Translations under genes and position numbers: made by a program
Shown here: piece after piece, positions 16,421 through 25,126 of the stretch
Numbering within the stretch: position 1 is the stretch's first letter
How the letters are laid out: each line of letters starts with the position of its first letter
The notes under the pieces: generated by a model
What the model was told of the DNA's origin: nothing
Seen by the model: the letters and a program-made list of their open reading frames with translations, nothing else
Database searches by the model: none
NCBI RefSeq assembly: GCF_001279695.1
Contig: NZ_LGDD01000301.1
Location: forward strand, 1-64,000
From: Streptomyces sp. WM6378
GTDB lineage: Bacteria; Actinomycetota; Actinomycetes; Streptomycetales; Streptomycetaceae
Direction: 5' to 3'
DNA: 64,000 bases

Positions 16421-18175
16421 GTGCGCAAGGTGCTCATCGCCAACCGTGGCGAAATCGCTGTCCGTGTTGCCCGGGCCTGCCGGGATGCCGGGATCGCGAG
16501 CGTAGCCGTCTACGCCGATCCGGACCGGGATGCACTGCATGTCCGGGCAGCGGACGAGGCGTTCGCCCTGGGCGGTGACACTCCGGCGGCCAGCTATCTG
16601 GACATCGCCAAGGTGCTCGCGGCCGCGGCCGACTCGGGAGCGGACGCGGTCCACCCGGGCTACGGATTCCTCTCCGAGAACGCCGAGTTCGCCCAGGCGG
16701 TCCTCGACGCCGGTCTGACCTGGATCGGCCCGCCCCCGCAGGCCATCCGCGACCTCGGCGACAAGGTGGCGGCCCGTCACATCGCCCAGCGTGCCGGTGC
16801 CCCGCTCGTCGCGGGCACCCCGGACCCGGTCTCGGGCGCCGACGAAGTCGTCGCGTTCGCCGAGGAACACGGCCTGCCCATCGCTATCAAGGCCGCCTTC
16901 GGCGGCGGCGGCCGCGGCCTGAAGGTCGCCCGCACCCTCGAAGAGGTCCCCGAGCTGTACGACTCCGCGGTGCGCGAGGCCGTCGCGGCGTTCGGCCGGG
17001 GCGAGTGCTTCGTCGAGCGCTACCTCGACAAGCCGCGCCACGTCGAGACCCAGTGCCTGGCCGACACCCACGGCAACGTGGTCGTCGTCTCCACCCGTGA
17101 CTGCTCGCTCCAGCGCCGCCACCAGAAGCTGGTCGAGGAGGCCCCGGCACCGTTCCTCACCGAGGCGCAGAACGCGGAGCTGTACGCCGCCTCGAAGGCG
17201 ATCCTGCGCGAGGCCGGCTACGTCGGCGCGGGCACCGTCGAGTTCCTCGTCGGCACCGACGGCACGATCTCCTTCCTGGAGGTCAACACCCGCCTCCAGG
17301 TCGAGCACCCGGTCACCGAAGAGGTCACCGGCATCGACCTGGTCCGCGAGATGTTCCGCATCGCCGACGGCGAGGCGCTCGGCTACGACGACCCGGCGGT
17401 GCGCGGGCACTCCTTCGAGTTCCGCATCAACGGCGAGGACCCGGGCCGCGGCTTCCTGCCCGCGCCGGGCACGGTCACGGTGTTCGCACCGCCGACCGGC
17501 CCGGGTGTCCGTCTGGACGCGGGCGTCGAGTCCGGCAGCGTGATCGGCCCGGCCTGGGACTCGCTCCTTGCCAAGCTGATCGTGACCGGCGCGACGCGTG
17601 AGCAGGCGCTGCAGCGGGCCGCGCGCGCTCTGGCGGAGTTCAACGTCGAGGGCATGGCGACCGCGATTCCCTTCCACCGCGCGGTGGTCGTGGACCCGGC
17701 GTTCACGGCCGACCCGTTCCGTATCCACACCCGGTGGATCGAGACCGAGTTCGTCAACGAGATCCCCGCGTTCACGGCCCCGGCCGACGCGGAGACGGAT
17801 GAGGAGCCGGGCCGCGAGACGGTCGTCGTCGAGGTCGGCGGCAAGCGCCTTGAGGTCTCCCTGCCCTCGTCCCTGGGCATGACCCTGGCCCGGACCGCCG
17901 CGGCGGGGGGCGCCAAGCCCAAGCGCCGCGCTGCGAAGAAGGCGGGCTCCGCCGCCTCCGGCGACACCCTGGCCTCGCCCATGCAGGGCACGATCGTGAA
18001 GGTCGCGGTCGAGGAGGGCCAGCAGGTCAACGAGGGCGACCTCGTCGTCGTCCTGGAGGCCATGAAGATGGAGCAGCCGCTGAACGCGCACCGCTCCGGC
18101 ACGATCAAGGGGCTCTCGGCCGAGGTGGGCGCCTCCGTCTCCTCCGGCGCGATGATCTGCGAGATCAAGGACTGA
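16421..18175 (+). CDS. accA2: Acyl-CoA carboxylase alpha subunit (biotin carboxylase plus carrier)
   Basis: The 584-residue protein carries out ATP-dependent carboxylation of its own biotin, then hands the group to PccB or AccB-type subunits. The biotin carboxylase part (1-450) begins [19 protein letters not shown] and has the ATP loop [27 protein letters not shown] and the RINGEDP segment. A basic Lys/Arg-rich linker (near 500) leads to the biotinyl domain with EAMKMEQPL; the carrier lysine is about residue 549. The GTG start has AAGGAGGGA 6 bases upstream. With pccB, pccE and birA nearby, the whole carboxylase module is in this window. Confidence 0.95.
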   Translation: MRKVLIANRGEIAVRVARACRDAGIASVAVYADPDRDALHVRAADEAFALGGDTPAASYLDIAKVLAAAADSGADAVHPGYGFLSENAEFAQAVLDAGLTWIGPPPQAIRDLGDKVAARHIAQRAGAPLVAGTPDPVSGADEVVAFAEEHGLPIAIKAAFGGGGRGLKVARTLEEVPELYDSAVREAVAAFGRGECFVERYLDKPRHVETQCLADTHGNVVVVSTRDCSLQRRHQKLVEEAPAPFLTEAQNAELYAASKAILREAGYVGAGTVEFLVGTDGTISFLEVNTRLQVEHPVTEEVTGIDLVREMFRIADGEALGYDDPAVRGHSFEFRINGEDPGRGFLPAPGTVTVFAPPTGPGVRLDAGVESGSVIGPAWDSLLAKLIVTGATREQALQRAARALAEFNVEGMATAIPFHRAVVVDPAFTADPFRIHTRWIETEFVNEIPAFTAPADAETDEEPGRETVVVEVGGKRLEVSLPSSLGMTLARTAAAGGAKPKRRAAKKAGSAASGDTLASPMQGTIVKVAVEEGQQVNEGDLVVVLEAMKMEQPLNAHRSGTIKGLSAEVGASVSSGAMICEIKD

Positions 18176-18191
18176 CGCGCTGACGCGCAGT

Positions 18192-18222
18192 GGAGCCCCG
18201 ACCGCGAACGCGGCCGGGGCTC
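18192..18222. terminator. Terminator after accA2
   Basis: A 14-base stem with one mismatch (ggagccccgaccgc with gcggccggggctcc) and a 3-base loop, followed by cgccttt. It lies 16 bases after the accA2 stop. Confidence 0.85.
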
Positions 18223-18231
18223 CCGCCTTTC

Positions 18232-18284
18232 CCCCGCCCCGCCCCTCCCCGCTGTAACACCCTGCGGGAAGGGGCGGGGCGGGG
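18232..18284. terminator. Second, very GC-rich hairpin after accA2
   Basis: A 21-base stem with a single mismatch (ccccgccccgcccctccccg and its partner) closes an 11-base loop. It begins 9 bases after the first terminator. The two in tandem should give tight isolation of accA2 from the TetR gene. A 22-base partial copy of the 69-base dispersed repeat follows at 18291-18312. Confidence 0.75.
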
Positions 18285-18362
18285 GAACCAACGGGGTCTG
18301 GGGCGGAGCCCCGGCGCTGCCGGCCTGCCACCCCCGGTGGGTCCGGGTGGCATGCTGGGGCC

Positions 18363-18941
18363 ATGGATGGGAAAACGGGGGCGGGGCTCCGGCCCCTCAG
18401 GGCGGACGCGCGGCGCAATCACGACCGCCTGCTCGCCGTAGCCCGCACCGCCTTCGCGGAGCACGGCACGGACACCTCCCTGGAGGACGTGGCCCGCAGG
18501 GCCGGCGTGGGCATCGGCACCCTGTACCGGCACTTCCCCACCCGCCACGCCCTGCTGAGCGCGGTGTTCCAGAGCGAGGTGGACGTACTCCTGGACCGCT
18601 CAAGGGAGTTGCTGCGCGCCGAGCAGCCCTGCACCGCGCTCATCGAGTGGCTGCGCGCCATCATCACGCACGCGGGGGTGTACCGGGGCCTGGCCCGCGC
18701 CCTCATGTCGGCCTCGGGAGACGCGAGTTCGGCCCTGGCCAGGTGCAGCGAGCCGATGCGGGAGGCGGGCGACGCCCTGCTCGTACGGGCCCGGGAAGCC
18801 GGTTCCGTACGAGCCGACGTCACCATCGCCGACCTCATGCAGCTGACCAACGCCATCGCGCTGGCGGCCGAACAGTCCCCGGACGACCCGGAGTTGGCCG
18901 ACCGCCTGCTCGCCCTGACCTACCGGGGCCTCAAGGACTAG
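18363..18941 (+). CDS. TetR-family regulator
   Basis: A 192-residue repressor-type DNA-binding protein. The N-terminal helix-turn-helix is RRNHDRLLAVARTAFAEHG followed by TSLEDVARRAGVGIGTLYRHFP (about 18-65). The rest is a helical ligand-binding domain like that of the SMc/AcrR-type TetR proteins with the TetR_C_33-like ending. It is convergent with the DeoR gene, with only 12 bases between stops, and follows the accA2 terminators. No divergent target gene is next to it, so its regulon cannot be guessed. The ATG lacks a strong ribosome site. Confidence 0.88.
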   Translation: MDGKTGAGLRPLRADARRNHDRLLAVARTAFAEHGTDTSLEDVARRAGVGIGTLYRHFPTRHALLSAVFQSEVDVLLDRSRELLRAEQPCTALIEWLRAIITHAGVYRGLARALMSASGDASSALARCSEPMREAGDALLVRAREAGSVRADVTIADLMQLTNAIALAAEQSPDDPELADRLLALTYRGLKD

Positions 18942-18953
18942 GGAGTGTCCGCC

Positions 18954-19910
18954 TCAGCGCCGTCGCAGATCCGCGACCCGCGCCCGTTCGCCCGGCCCCT
19001 GCGGCTCGCCCATCGATGCCGCGCTGCGCAACTGCGGGCCCGTACCGGGGCCGTGGGTGCGGCGTTGGCCGGGGAGCGGCATGTCGCGGCGCGGGGGGCG
19101 GCCGGGCGCGGACTCGCCGCCCGCGCCCGCGGGGCCCGCCACGGCGATCTGCACGCCCTGGTCGGCCAGCGCCTGCAACTCGGTGGCGGCACGGTCGTCG
19201 TGGCCCGGCGGCTCGTCGGTGACCAGGCGGGTGATCACGTCGGTCGGCACCGTCTGGAACATGGTGTCGGTGCCGAGCTTGGTGTGGTCGGCGAGGACCA
19301 CGACCTCGGCGGCGGCCTGCACCAGCGCGCGGTCCACGCTCGCGGAGAGCATGTTCGAGGTGGACAGGCCGCGTTCGGCCGTCAGGCCGCTTCCCGACAG
19401 GAAGGCGCGGGAGACCCGGAGGCCCTGGAGGGACTGCTCGGCACCACTGCCCACCAGGGCGTAGTTGGAGCCGCGCAGGGTGCCCCCGGTCATGACGACC
19501 TCGACCCGGTTGGCGTGCGCCAACGCCTGTGCCACCAAGAGGGAGTTGGTGACGACGGTCAGGCCGGGAACCCGCGCGAGCCGGCGGGCCAGCTCCTGCG
19601 TGGTGGTCCCCGCGCCGACCACAATGGCCTCGCCCTCTTCGACGAGACCGGCGGCGAGGTCGGCGATGGCCGTCTTCTCCGCGGTCGCTAGATGGGATTT
19701 CTGCGGGAAGCCGGATTCGCGGGTGAACCCGCCCGGCAGCACCGCACCGCCGTGCCGGCGGTCGAGGAGTCCTTCTGCCTCCAGCGCCCGCACGTCCCGC
19801 CGTACGGTCACTTCGGAGGTCTGGACGACGCGGGCGAGCTCACGGAGCGATACCGCCCCGTTGGCGCGCACCATTTCGAGGATCAATTGGCGACGTTCTG
19901 CAGCGAACAC
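18954..19910 (-). CDS. DeoR-family transcriptional regulator
   Basis: The 318-residue protein has the DeoR helix-turn-helix (residues 1-55: FAAERRQLILEMVRANGAVS, then ELARVVQTSEVTVRRDVRAL and LLDRRHGGA). A DeoR_C sugar-phosphate sensor domain (about 75-245) has EKTAIADLAAGLVEEGEAI and VVLADHTKLG. The last 60 residues are Gly/Pro/Arg-rich and look disordered, an addition to the usual length of about 255. DeoR proteins sense sugar phosphates; E. coli DeoR senses deoxyribose-5-phosphate. Because deoC, the mutase and PNP are close by, this is my first candidate for the protein that binds the CTACGCGCGTAG sites. Its own promoter lacks that site. It lies downstream of lpdA on the same strand. Confidence 0.88.
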   Translation of the reverse strand: MFAAERRQLILEMVRANGAVSLRELARVVQTSEVTVRRDVRALEAEGLLDRRHGGAVLPGGFTRESGFPQKSHLATAEKTAIADLAAGLVEEGEAIVVGAGTTTQELARRLARVPGLTVVTNSLLVAQALAHANRVEVVMTGGTLRGSNYALVGSGAEQSLQGLRVSRAFLSGSGLTAERGLSTSNMLSASVDRALVQAAAEVVVLADHTKLGTDTMFQTVPTDVITRLVTDEPPGHDDRAATELQALADQGVQIAVAGPAGAGGESAPGRPPRRDMPLPGQRRTHGPGTGPQLRSAASMGEPQGPGERARVADLRRR

Positions 19911-20064
19911 GAAACTGACAGTAACCTGAGCGGCCGAATATTCTCAGCAGTTTGCGCCGAATAACAGAAGGTGCACTCAAAGGGGGTCACCGAGTGGTAT
20001 ACGCCCGGCCCGGGTCTCCCAGGCCTCGCGTCCCACTCGACAACCCCCTGTCCCACCAGGGAAG

Positions 20065-21504
20065 TTACGCCTCTCCGGCCTTCTTGCGGGTGTGCAGCTG
20101 ACGGGCCACTTCGGCGATCGAGCCCGACAGCGACGGGTACACGGTGAACGCATTCGCGATCTGCTCGACCGTCAGATTGTTGTCGACCGCGATCGAGATC
20201 GGATGGATCAGTTCACTCGCGCGCGGGGCCACGACACAGCCGCCCACGATGATGCCGGTGCCCGGCCGGCAGAAGATCTTGACGAAGCCGTCCCGGATGC
20301 CCTGCATCTTGGCGCGCGGGTTGCGCAGGAGCGGCAGCTTGACGACGCGGGCCTCGATCTTGCCCGCGTCCACGTCGGCCTGCGTGTAGCCGACGGTGGC
20401 GATCTCCGGGTCGGTGAAGACGTTGGAGGAGACGGTCTTCAGGTTCAGCGGGGCCACCGCGTCGCCCAGGAAGTGGTACATCGCGATCCGGCCCTGCATG
20501 GCGGCGACCGAGGCCAGCGCGAAGATGCCGGTCACGTCGCCGGCCGCGTACACGCCGGGGGCGGAGGTGCGCGAGACCTTGTCGGTCCAGATGTGGCCGG
20601 ACTCCTTGAGGCGGACGCCCGACTCCTCAAGACCCATGTTCGCGGTGTTGGGGATCGCGCCGACGGCCATCAGGCAGTGGGAGCCGCTGATGACGCGGCC
20701 GTCGGAGAGGGTGACCTCGACGCGGTCGCCGACGCGCTTGGCGGACTCGGCGCGCGAGCGGGCCATGACGTTCATGCCGCGGCGGCGGAACACGTCCTCC
20801 AGGACGGCGGCCGCGTCCGGGTCCTCGCCCGGCAGCACCCGGTCGCGGGACGAGACGAGGGTGACCTTGGAGCCGAGCGCCTGGTACGCGCCGGCGAACT
20901 CCGCGCCGGTGACGCCGGATCCGACCACGATGAGCTCCTCGGGGAGCTCGTCCAGGTCGTACACCTGCGTCCAGTTGAGGATCCGCTCACCGTCGGGCTG
21001 CGCGTCGGGCAGCTCGCGCGGGCTGCCGCCGGTGGCGATCAGGACGGCCTCGGCGGTGAGCATCTCCTCGGTGCCGTCGGCCGCCGTGACGATGACGTCG
21101 CGCGTGCCGTCGATGCCCTGCGGCCCGGCGAGCCGGCCGCGGCCGCGCATGACGCGGGCGCCGGCCCGGGTCACGGAGGCGGTGATGTCGTGGGACTGGG
21201 CGAGCGCGAGGCGCTTGACGCGTCGGTTGACCTTGCCGAGGTCCACGCCGACGACGCGGGCGGACTGCTCCTCGGGTGGCGTGTCGTCGGCGACGAGGAT
21301 GCCCAACTCCTCGTACGAAGAGTCGAAGGTGGTCATCACCTCGGCCGTCGCGATCAGGGTCTTCGACGGCACGCAGTCGGTGAGCACCGACGCCCCGCCC
21401 AGACCGTCGCAGTCCACGACGGTCACCTCCGCACCGAGCTGGGCGCCCACCAGGGCCGCCTCGTATCCGCCCGGTCCGCCACCGATGATCACGATCCGCG
21501 TCAC
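20065..21504 (-). CDS. lpdA: NAD(P)H:quinone reductase, LpdA type flavoprotein
   Basis: This 479-residue FAD protein of the pyridine nucleotide disulfide oxidoreductase fold starts at GTG with GAGGCGGAC upstream. The FAD site is VTRIVIIGGGPGGYEAAL, the NAD(P) site is VVGSGVTGAEFAGAYQALGS, and the dimerisation domain ends the protein. The redox motif reads GGASVLTDCVPSK. The first Cys of the usual C-x4-C pair is missing, so it cannot be a normal lipoamide dehydrogenase. M. tuberculosis LpdA (Rv3303c) has the same feature and reduces quinones. A longer frame reaches 21609, but its first 35 residues lack family similarity. It is divergent from the cyclotransferase-like gene. Confidence 0.9.
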   Translation of the reverse strand: MTRIVIIGGGPGGYEAALVGAQLGAEVTVVDCDGLGGASVLTDCVPSKTLIATAEVMTTFDSSYEELGILVADDTPPEEQSARVVGVDLGKVNRRVKRLALAQSHDITASVTRAGARVMRGRGRLAGPQGIDGTRDVIVTAADGTEEMLTAEAVLIATGGSPRELPDAQPDGERILNWTQVYDLDELPEELIVVGSGVTGAEFAGAYQALGSKVTLVSSRDRVLPGEDPDAAAVLEDVFRRRGMNVMARSRAESAKRVGDRVEVTLSDGRVISGSHCLMAVGAIPNTANMGLEESGVRLKESGHIWTDKVSRTSAPGVYAAGDVTGIFALASVAAMQGRIAMYHFLGDAVAPLNLKTVSSNVFTDPEIATVGYTQADVDAGKIEARVVKLPLLRNPRAKMQGIRDGFVKIFCRPGTGIIVGGCVVAPRASELIHPISIAVDNNLTVEQIANAFTVYPSLSGSIAEVARQLHTRKKAGEA

Positions 21505-21727
21505 GAAAAAGTCCGCCTCGTAGTGTCGATCCCGGCCTGCCTGCCCGCCCGGCCGGGGGTCCGGGGCGGGGCCCCGGGGGAACGCAGTACGTACCTCATT
21601 GTCCCGCACGCTTCAAGTGTCCTCGCCCCGGGGGCGGCATTCGGCCGCCGTGGCGCGATCCGCCGGGCCCGGACGCGGGCGGGCCGCGCGAAGTACCCCC
21701 GCGGGCCACTGTCGTACCCTCGACACC

Positions 21728-22165
21728 ATGTCGCTCTACGCCGCGTACGCCGGCAACCTGGATCCGCGGCTGATGACCCGCCGCGCCCCGCACTCCCCGC
21801 TGCGCGGCACCGGCTGGCTCAACGGCTGGCGCCTGACGTTCGGCGGGGAGCAGATGGGCTGGGAGGGCGCCCTCGCGACGATCGTCGAGGCACCCCGCTC
21901 GCAGGTCTTCGTCGCCCTGTACGACATCGCGCCGCTCGACGAGGAGTCGATGGACCGGTGGGAGGGGGTCGGGCTCGACATCTACCGCCGGATGCGGGTG
22001 CGCGTGCACACGCTGGACGGCGAGGACGCGGCCTGGCTGTACGTCCTGAACGGGTACGAGGGCGGCCTGCCCTCGGCGCGGTACCTGGGCGAGCTGGCCG
22101 ACGCGGCCGAGTCCGCGGGCGCGCCGCACGACTATGTGATGGAACTCCGCAAGCGGCCCTGCTGA
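21728..22165 (+). CDS. Gamma-glutamylcyclotransferase-like (AIG2/GGCT) protein
   Basis: A 145-residue cytoplasmic protein with the GGCT fold. The substrate-cradle motif is SLYAAYAGNLDPRLM (Y-A-G-N-L near residues 7-11), and the acidic residue expected for catalysis lies in LDEESMDRWEGVG. Family members release 5-oxoproline from gamma-glutamyl peptides or amines; which one cannot be told. The ATG is the first in-frame start after a long GC-rich upstream region. The gene is followed by a terminator-like hairpin and then the PNP promoter. Length and motif order are normal. Confidence 0.87.
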   Translation: MSLYAAYAGNLDPRLMTRRAPHSPLRGTGWLNGWRLTFGGEQMGWEGALATIVEAPRSQVFVALYDIAPLDEESMDRWEGVGLDIYRRMRVRVHTLDGEDAAWLYVLNGYEGGLPSARYLGELADAAESAGAPHDYVMELRKRPC

Positions 22166-22174
22166 GGCCGGCCC

Positions 22175-22219
22175 CGAAGCCCGGCCCTCCTTGAAAAGCA
22201 AGGTCAGGTCCGGGCTTCG
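22175..22219. terminator. Two-part hairpin after the cyclotransferase-like gene
   Basis: The outer stem is cgaagcccgg with ccgggcttcg (10 bases), and the inner stem is ccttg with caagg around a 5-base loop. A short T-run follows (gccccttt). It lies 10 bases after the stop codon. Confidence 0.7.
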
Positions 22220-22298
22220 CCCCTTTGCGGCGCGATGGAACGGCGCCGCTTTCGTGCGAAGCCACAAAGGGATCGGCCAGGTCCGTTATCCTGCACAT

Positions 22299-22310
22299 CT
22301 ACGCGCGTAG
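22299..22310. promoter_or_regulatory. Nucleoside-regulon operator, PNP promoter
   Basis: A perfect 12-base palindrome, CTACGCGCGTAG. A -10-like TATCCT at 22287-22292 puts the likely transcription start inside the site. A weaker related inverted repeat, TTACGC-N6-GCGTAA, follows at 22322-22339. The same palindrome stands before deoC, add, the ABC operon and, with changes, deoA and the BMP gene. Confidence 0.75.
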
Positions 22311-22423
22311 GACTTCAGCGGTTACGCTCGTGCGCGTAATTCTTCTTTACCGGGGGAAAACCCCCGGACCCGGCCGGACAGTCACCGGGCGGGACGACGT
22401 TCCTTCGCGAGGCGAGAGACTCA

Positions 22424-23245
22424 GTGAACGCATCTGCCACCCCGGACCTGCTCCAGGACCCCCACGCCGCCGCCGACGCCGCCGCCGCGCGCCTGCGCGA
22501 GCTCACCGGCGCCGAGACCCACGACGTCGCCCTGGTGATGGGCTCCGGCTGGGCGCCGGCCGTCGACGCCCTCGGCGCCCCCGAGGCCGAGTTCCCCGTG
22601 ACCGAGCTGCCCGGCTTCCCGCCGCCGGCCGTCGAGGGACACGGCGGCAAGATCCGCTCGTACAAGATCGGTGACAAGCGCGCGCTGGTCTTCCTCGGCC
22701 GTACGCACTTCTACGAGGGCCGCGGCGTCGCCGCCGTCTCGCACGGTGTGCGCACCGCCGTCGCCGCCGGCTGCAAGACCGTCGTGCTGACCAACGGCTG
22801 CGGTGGTCTGCGCGAGGGCATGCGCCCCGGCCAGCCGGTCCTCATCAGCGACCACCTCAACCTGACGGCCACCTCGCCGATCATCGGCGCCAACTTCGTG
22901 GACCTCACCGACCTGTACTCGCCGCGCCTTCGCGCGCTGTGCAAGGAGGTCGACGAGACCCTGGAAGAGGGCGTCTACGTCCAGTTCCCCGGCCCGCACT
23001 ACGAGACCCCGGCCGAGATCAACATGGTCCGCGTGCTCGGCGGCGACCTGGTCGGCATGTCGACCGTGCTCGAAGCCATCGCCGCCCGCGAGGCCGGCGC
23101 GGAGGTCCTCGGGATCTCGCTCGTCACCAACCTCGCCGCCGGTCTGACCGGTGAGCCGCTCAACCACGAAGAGGTGCTCCAGGCGGGCCGCGACTCGGCG
23201 GCGCGCATGGGCGAGCTGCTCACCCGGGTACTCGACCGCATCTGA
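22424..23245 (+). CDS. Purine nucleoside phosphorylase
   Basis: A 273-residue trimeric-type (class I, PunA-like) enzyme that splits inosine, guanosine and their deoxy forms into base and (deoxy)ribose 1-phosphate. Visible motifs are [14 protein letters not shown] (phosphate loop Ser), [33 protein letters not shown], and the signature [19 protein letters not shown] followed by [13 protein letters not shown]. The N-terminal extension of about 25 residues is Ala-rich. It starts at GTG after CGAGGCGAG. The promoter carries the nucleoside palindrome. The mutase gene begins 26 bases after the stop, so the ribose 1-phosphate formed can be passed to it. Confidence 0.94.
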   Translation: MNASATPDLLQDPHAAADAAAARLRELTGAETHDVALVMGSGWAPAVDALGAPEAEFPVTELPGFPPPAVEGHGGKIRSYKIGDKRALVFLGRTHFYEGRGVAAVSHGVRTAVAAGCKTVVLTNGCGGLREGMRPGQPVLISDHLNLTATSPIIGANFVDLTDLYSPRLRALCKEVDETLEEGVYVQFPGPHYETPAEINMVRVLGGDLVGMSTVLEAIAAREAGAEVLGISLVTNLAAGLTGEPLNHEEVLQAGRDSAARMGELLTRVLDRI

Positions 23246-23271
23246 TCCCCTTTTCGCGAAAGGCTGACAAC

Positions 23272-24960
23272 GTGACGCAGGACCTGATCGCGCGGGCCCA
23301 GGCCTGGCTGGCCGAGGACCCCGACAGCGAGACGCGCGAGGAGCTCGCGAAGCTCATCGAGAGCGCGGACGCCGAGGAATTGGCCGCGCGGTTCAGCGGC
23401 ACGCTGCAGTTCGGCACCGCCGGGCTGCGCGGCGAGCTGGGCGCCGGGCCGATGCGGATGAACCGTTCGGTCGTCATCCGGGCCGCCGCCGGGCTCGCCG
23501 CGTACCTGAAGGCGAAGGGCCAGGATCGAGAGGGTGAGCGCGAAGCGCTCTCGGTTGAGGGTGGTGGTGGGCGACGGGCGGGCGGGCTCGTCGTCATCGG
23601 CTACGACGCCCGCTACAAGTCCGCGGACTTCGCGCGGGACACGGCGGCCGTCATGGTCGGCGCCGGGCTGAAGGCGGCCGTCCTGCCCCGGCCGCTGCCC
23701 ACCCCCGTACTCGCCTACGCCATAAGGCACTTGGGCGCCGTGGCCGGCGTCGAGGTGACGGCCAGTCACAACCCGCCGCGGGACAACGGCTACAAGGTGT
23801 ACCTCGGCGACGGCTCGCAGATCGTGCCGCCCGCGGACGCGGAGATCGCCGCCGAGATCGACGCGGTCGCCTCGCTGCACGATGTGCCGCGGCCCGAGAG
23901 CGGCTGGGAGGTGCTCGGGGACGAGGTCCTGGACGCCTATCTGGCGCGTACGGACGCGGTGCTGACCCCCGGGTCGCCGCGCACCGCGAACGTCGTCTAC
24001 ACGGCGATGCACGGCGTCGGCAAGGACGTGCTGCTCGCCGCGTTCGCGCGGGCCGGGTTCCCCGAGCCGGTCCTCGTGGCCGAACAGGCCGAGCCCGACC
24101 CGGCGTTCCCGACGGTCGCCTTCCCGAACCCGGAGGAGCCGGGCGCGATGGACCTGGCGTTCGCGACGGCCCGCCGCACGAACCCCGACATCGTGATCGC
24201 CAACGACCCGGACGCCGACCGCTGCGCGGCCGCGGTCAAGGACCGGGACGGCGAGTGGCGGATGCTGCGCGGCGACGAGGTCGGCGCGCTGCTCGCCGCC
24301 CACCTGGTCACCAAGGGCGTGTCCGGCGTGTTCGCCGAGTCGATCGTGTCGTCCTCGCTGCTCGGCCGCATCGCCGAGGCCGCGGGGCTCGGCTACGAGG
24401 AGACGCTCACCGGGTTCAAGTGGATCGCCCGCGTGGACGGTCTGCGCTACGGCTACGAAGAGGCGCTCGGCTACTGCGTCGACCCCGAGGGCGTGCGCGA
24501 CAAGGACGGCATCACGGCCGCCCTGCTCGTCGCCGAGCTCGCCTCCGTCCTGAAGGAGCAGGGCCGCACGGTCCTGGACCTCCTGGACGAGCTGGCTCTG
24601 GCGCACGGCCTGCACGCCACCGACCAGCTGTCGGTCCGCGTCGAGGACCTCACCGTGATCTCGGACGCGATGGCCCGGCTGCGCGAGCAGCCGCCGACCG
24701 CGCTCGCCGGTCTCGCCGTCACCAAGGCGGAGGACCTCACGGAGGGCACCGAGCAGCTGCCGCCCACCGACGGTCTGCGGTACTACCTGGAGGGCGCCCG
24801 GGTGATCGTGCGCCCGAGCGGCACCGAGCCGAAGCTCAAGTGCTACCTGGAGGTCGTGGTCCCGGTCGGCTCGGCCGACGAGCTGGACGCGGCCCGCGCC
24901 AAGGCCGCCGAGCTGCTCACCGGCATCAAGAAGGACCTCGCGGCGGCCGCCGGCATCTGA
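23272..24960 (+). CDS. Phospho-sugar mutase of the PGM2 subgroup, possible phosphopentomutase
   Basis: This 562-residue alpha-D-phosphohexomutase-fold enzyme moves phosphate between C1 and C5/C6. It has all four sites: the phosphoserine loop VTASHNPPRDNGYKVYL (Ser165), the metal loop DPDADRCAA, the sugar loop around GYEEALGYCVDPE, and the phosphate site RPSGTEPKLKCYLE. GYEEALGYCV and KDGITAALL are typical of the PGM2-like group, whose human member is a phosphopentomutase. No DeoB is in the window. Its place between PNP and deoC suggests that it makes (deoxy)ribose 5-phosphate. A Gly/Glu/Arg-rich insert lies at about 82-103. Most databases would call it phosphomannomutase. Confidence 0.85.
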   Translation: MTQDLIARAQAWLAEDPDSETREELAKLIESADAEELAARFSGTLQFGTAGLRGELGAGPMRMNRSVVIRAAAGLAAYLKAKGQDREGEREALSVEGGGGRRAGGLVVIGYDARYKSADFARDTAAVMVGAGLKAAVLPRPLPTPVLAYAIRHLGAVAGVEVTASHNPPRDNGYKVYLGDGSQIVPPADAEIAAEIDAVASLHDVPRPESGWEVLGDEVLDAYLARTDAVLTPGSPRTANVVYTAMHGVGKDVLLAAFARAGFPEPVLVAEQAEPDPAFPTVAFPNPEEPGAMDLAFATARRTNPDIVIANDPDADRCAAAVKDRDGEWRMLRGDEVGALLAAHLVTKGVSGVFAESIVSSSLLGRIAEAAGLGYEETLTGFKWIARVDGLRYGYEEALGYCVDPEGVRDKDGITAALLVAELASVLKEQGRTVLDLLDELALAHGLHATDQLSVRVEDLTVISDAMARLREQPPTALAGLAVTKAEDLTEGTEQLPPTDGLRYYLEGARVIVRPSGTEPKLKCYLEVVVPVGSADELDAARAKAAELLTGIKKDLAAAAGI

Positions 24961-24976
24961 CGGACGGCACGCAACA

Positions 24977-25012
24977 GAGTGGGGCGGTGGTCAATCGACC
25001 ACCGCCCCACTC
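24977..25012. terminator. Perfect terminator after the PNP-mutase operon
   Basis: A 16-base perfect stem (gagtggggcggtggtc and its complement) with the 4-base loop aatc, 16 bases after the mutase stop. Confidence 0.9.
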
Positions 25013-25126
25013 CCGCTTTCGAGTGATTTCGTACGGCAGTTGACGCAGCGGTGCGGCATTCGGCGGGGACTTGCGAGAAAGGGTGACCCGTACCTCTCGC
25101 CGTGCCCGAGCCAAGGAGCTGTCGCC

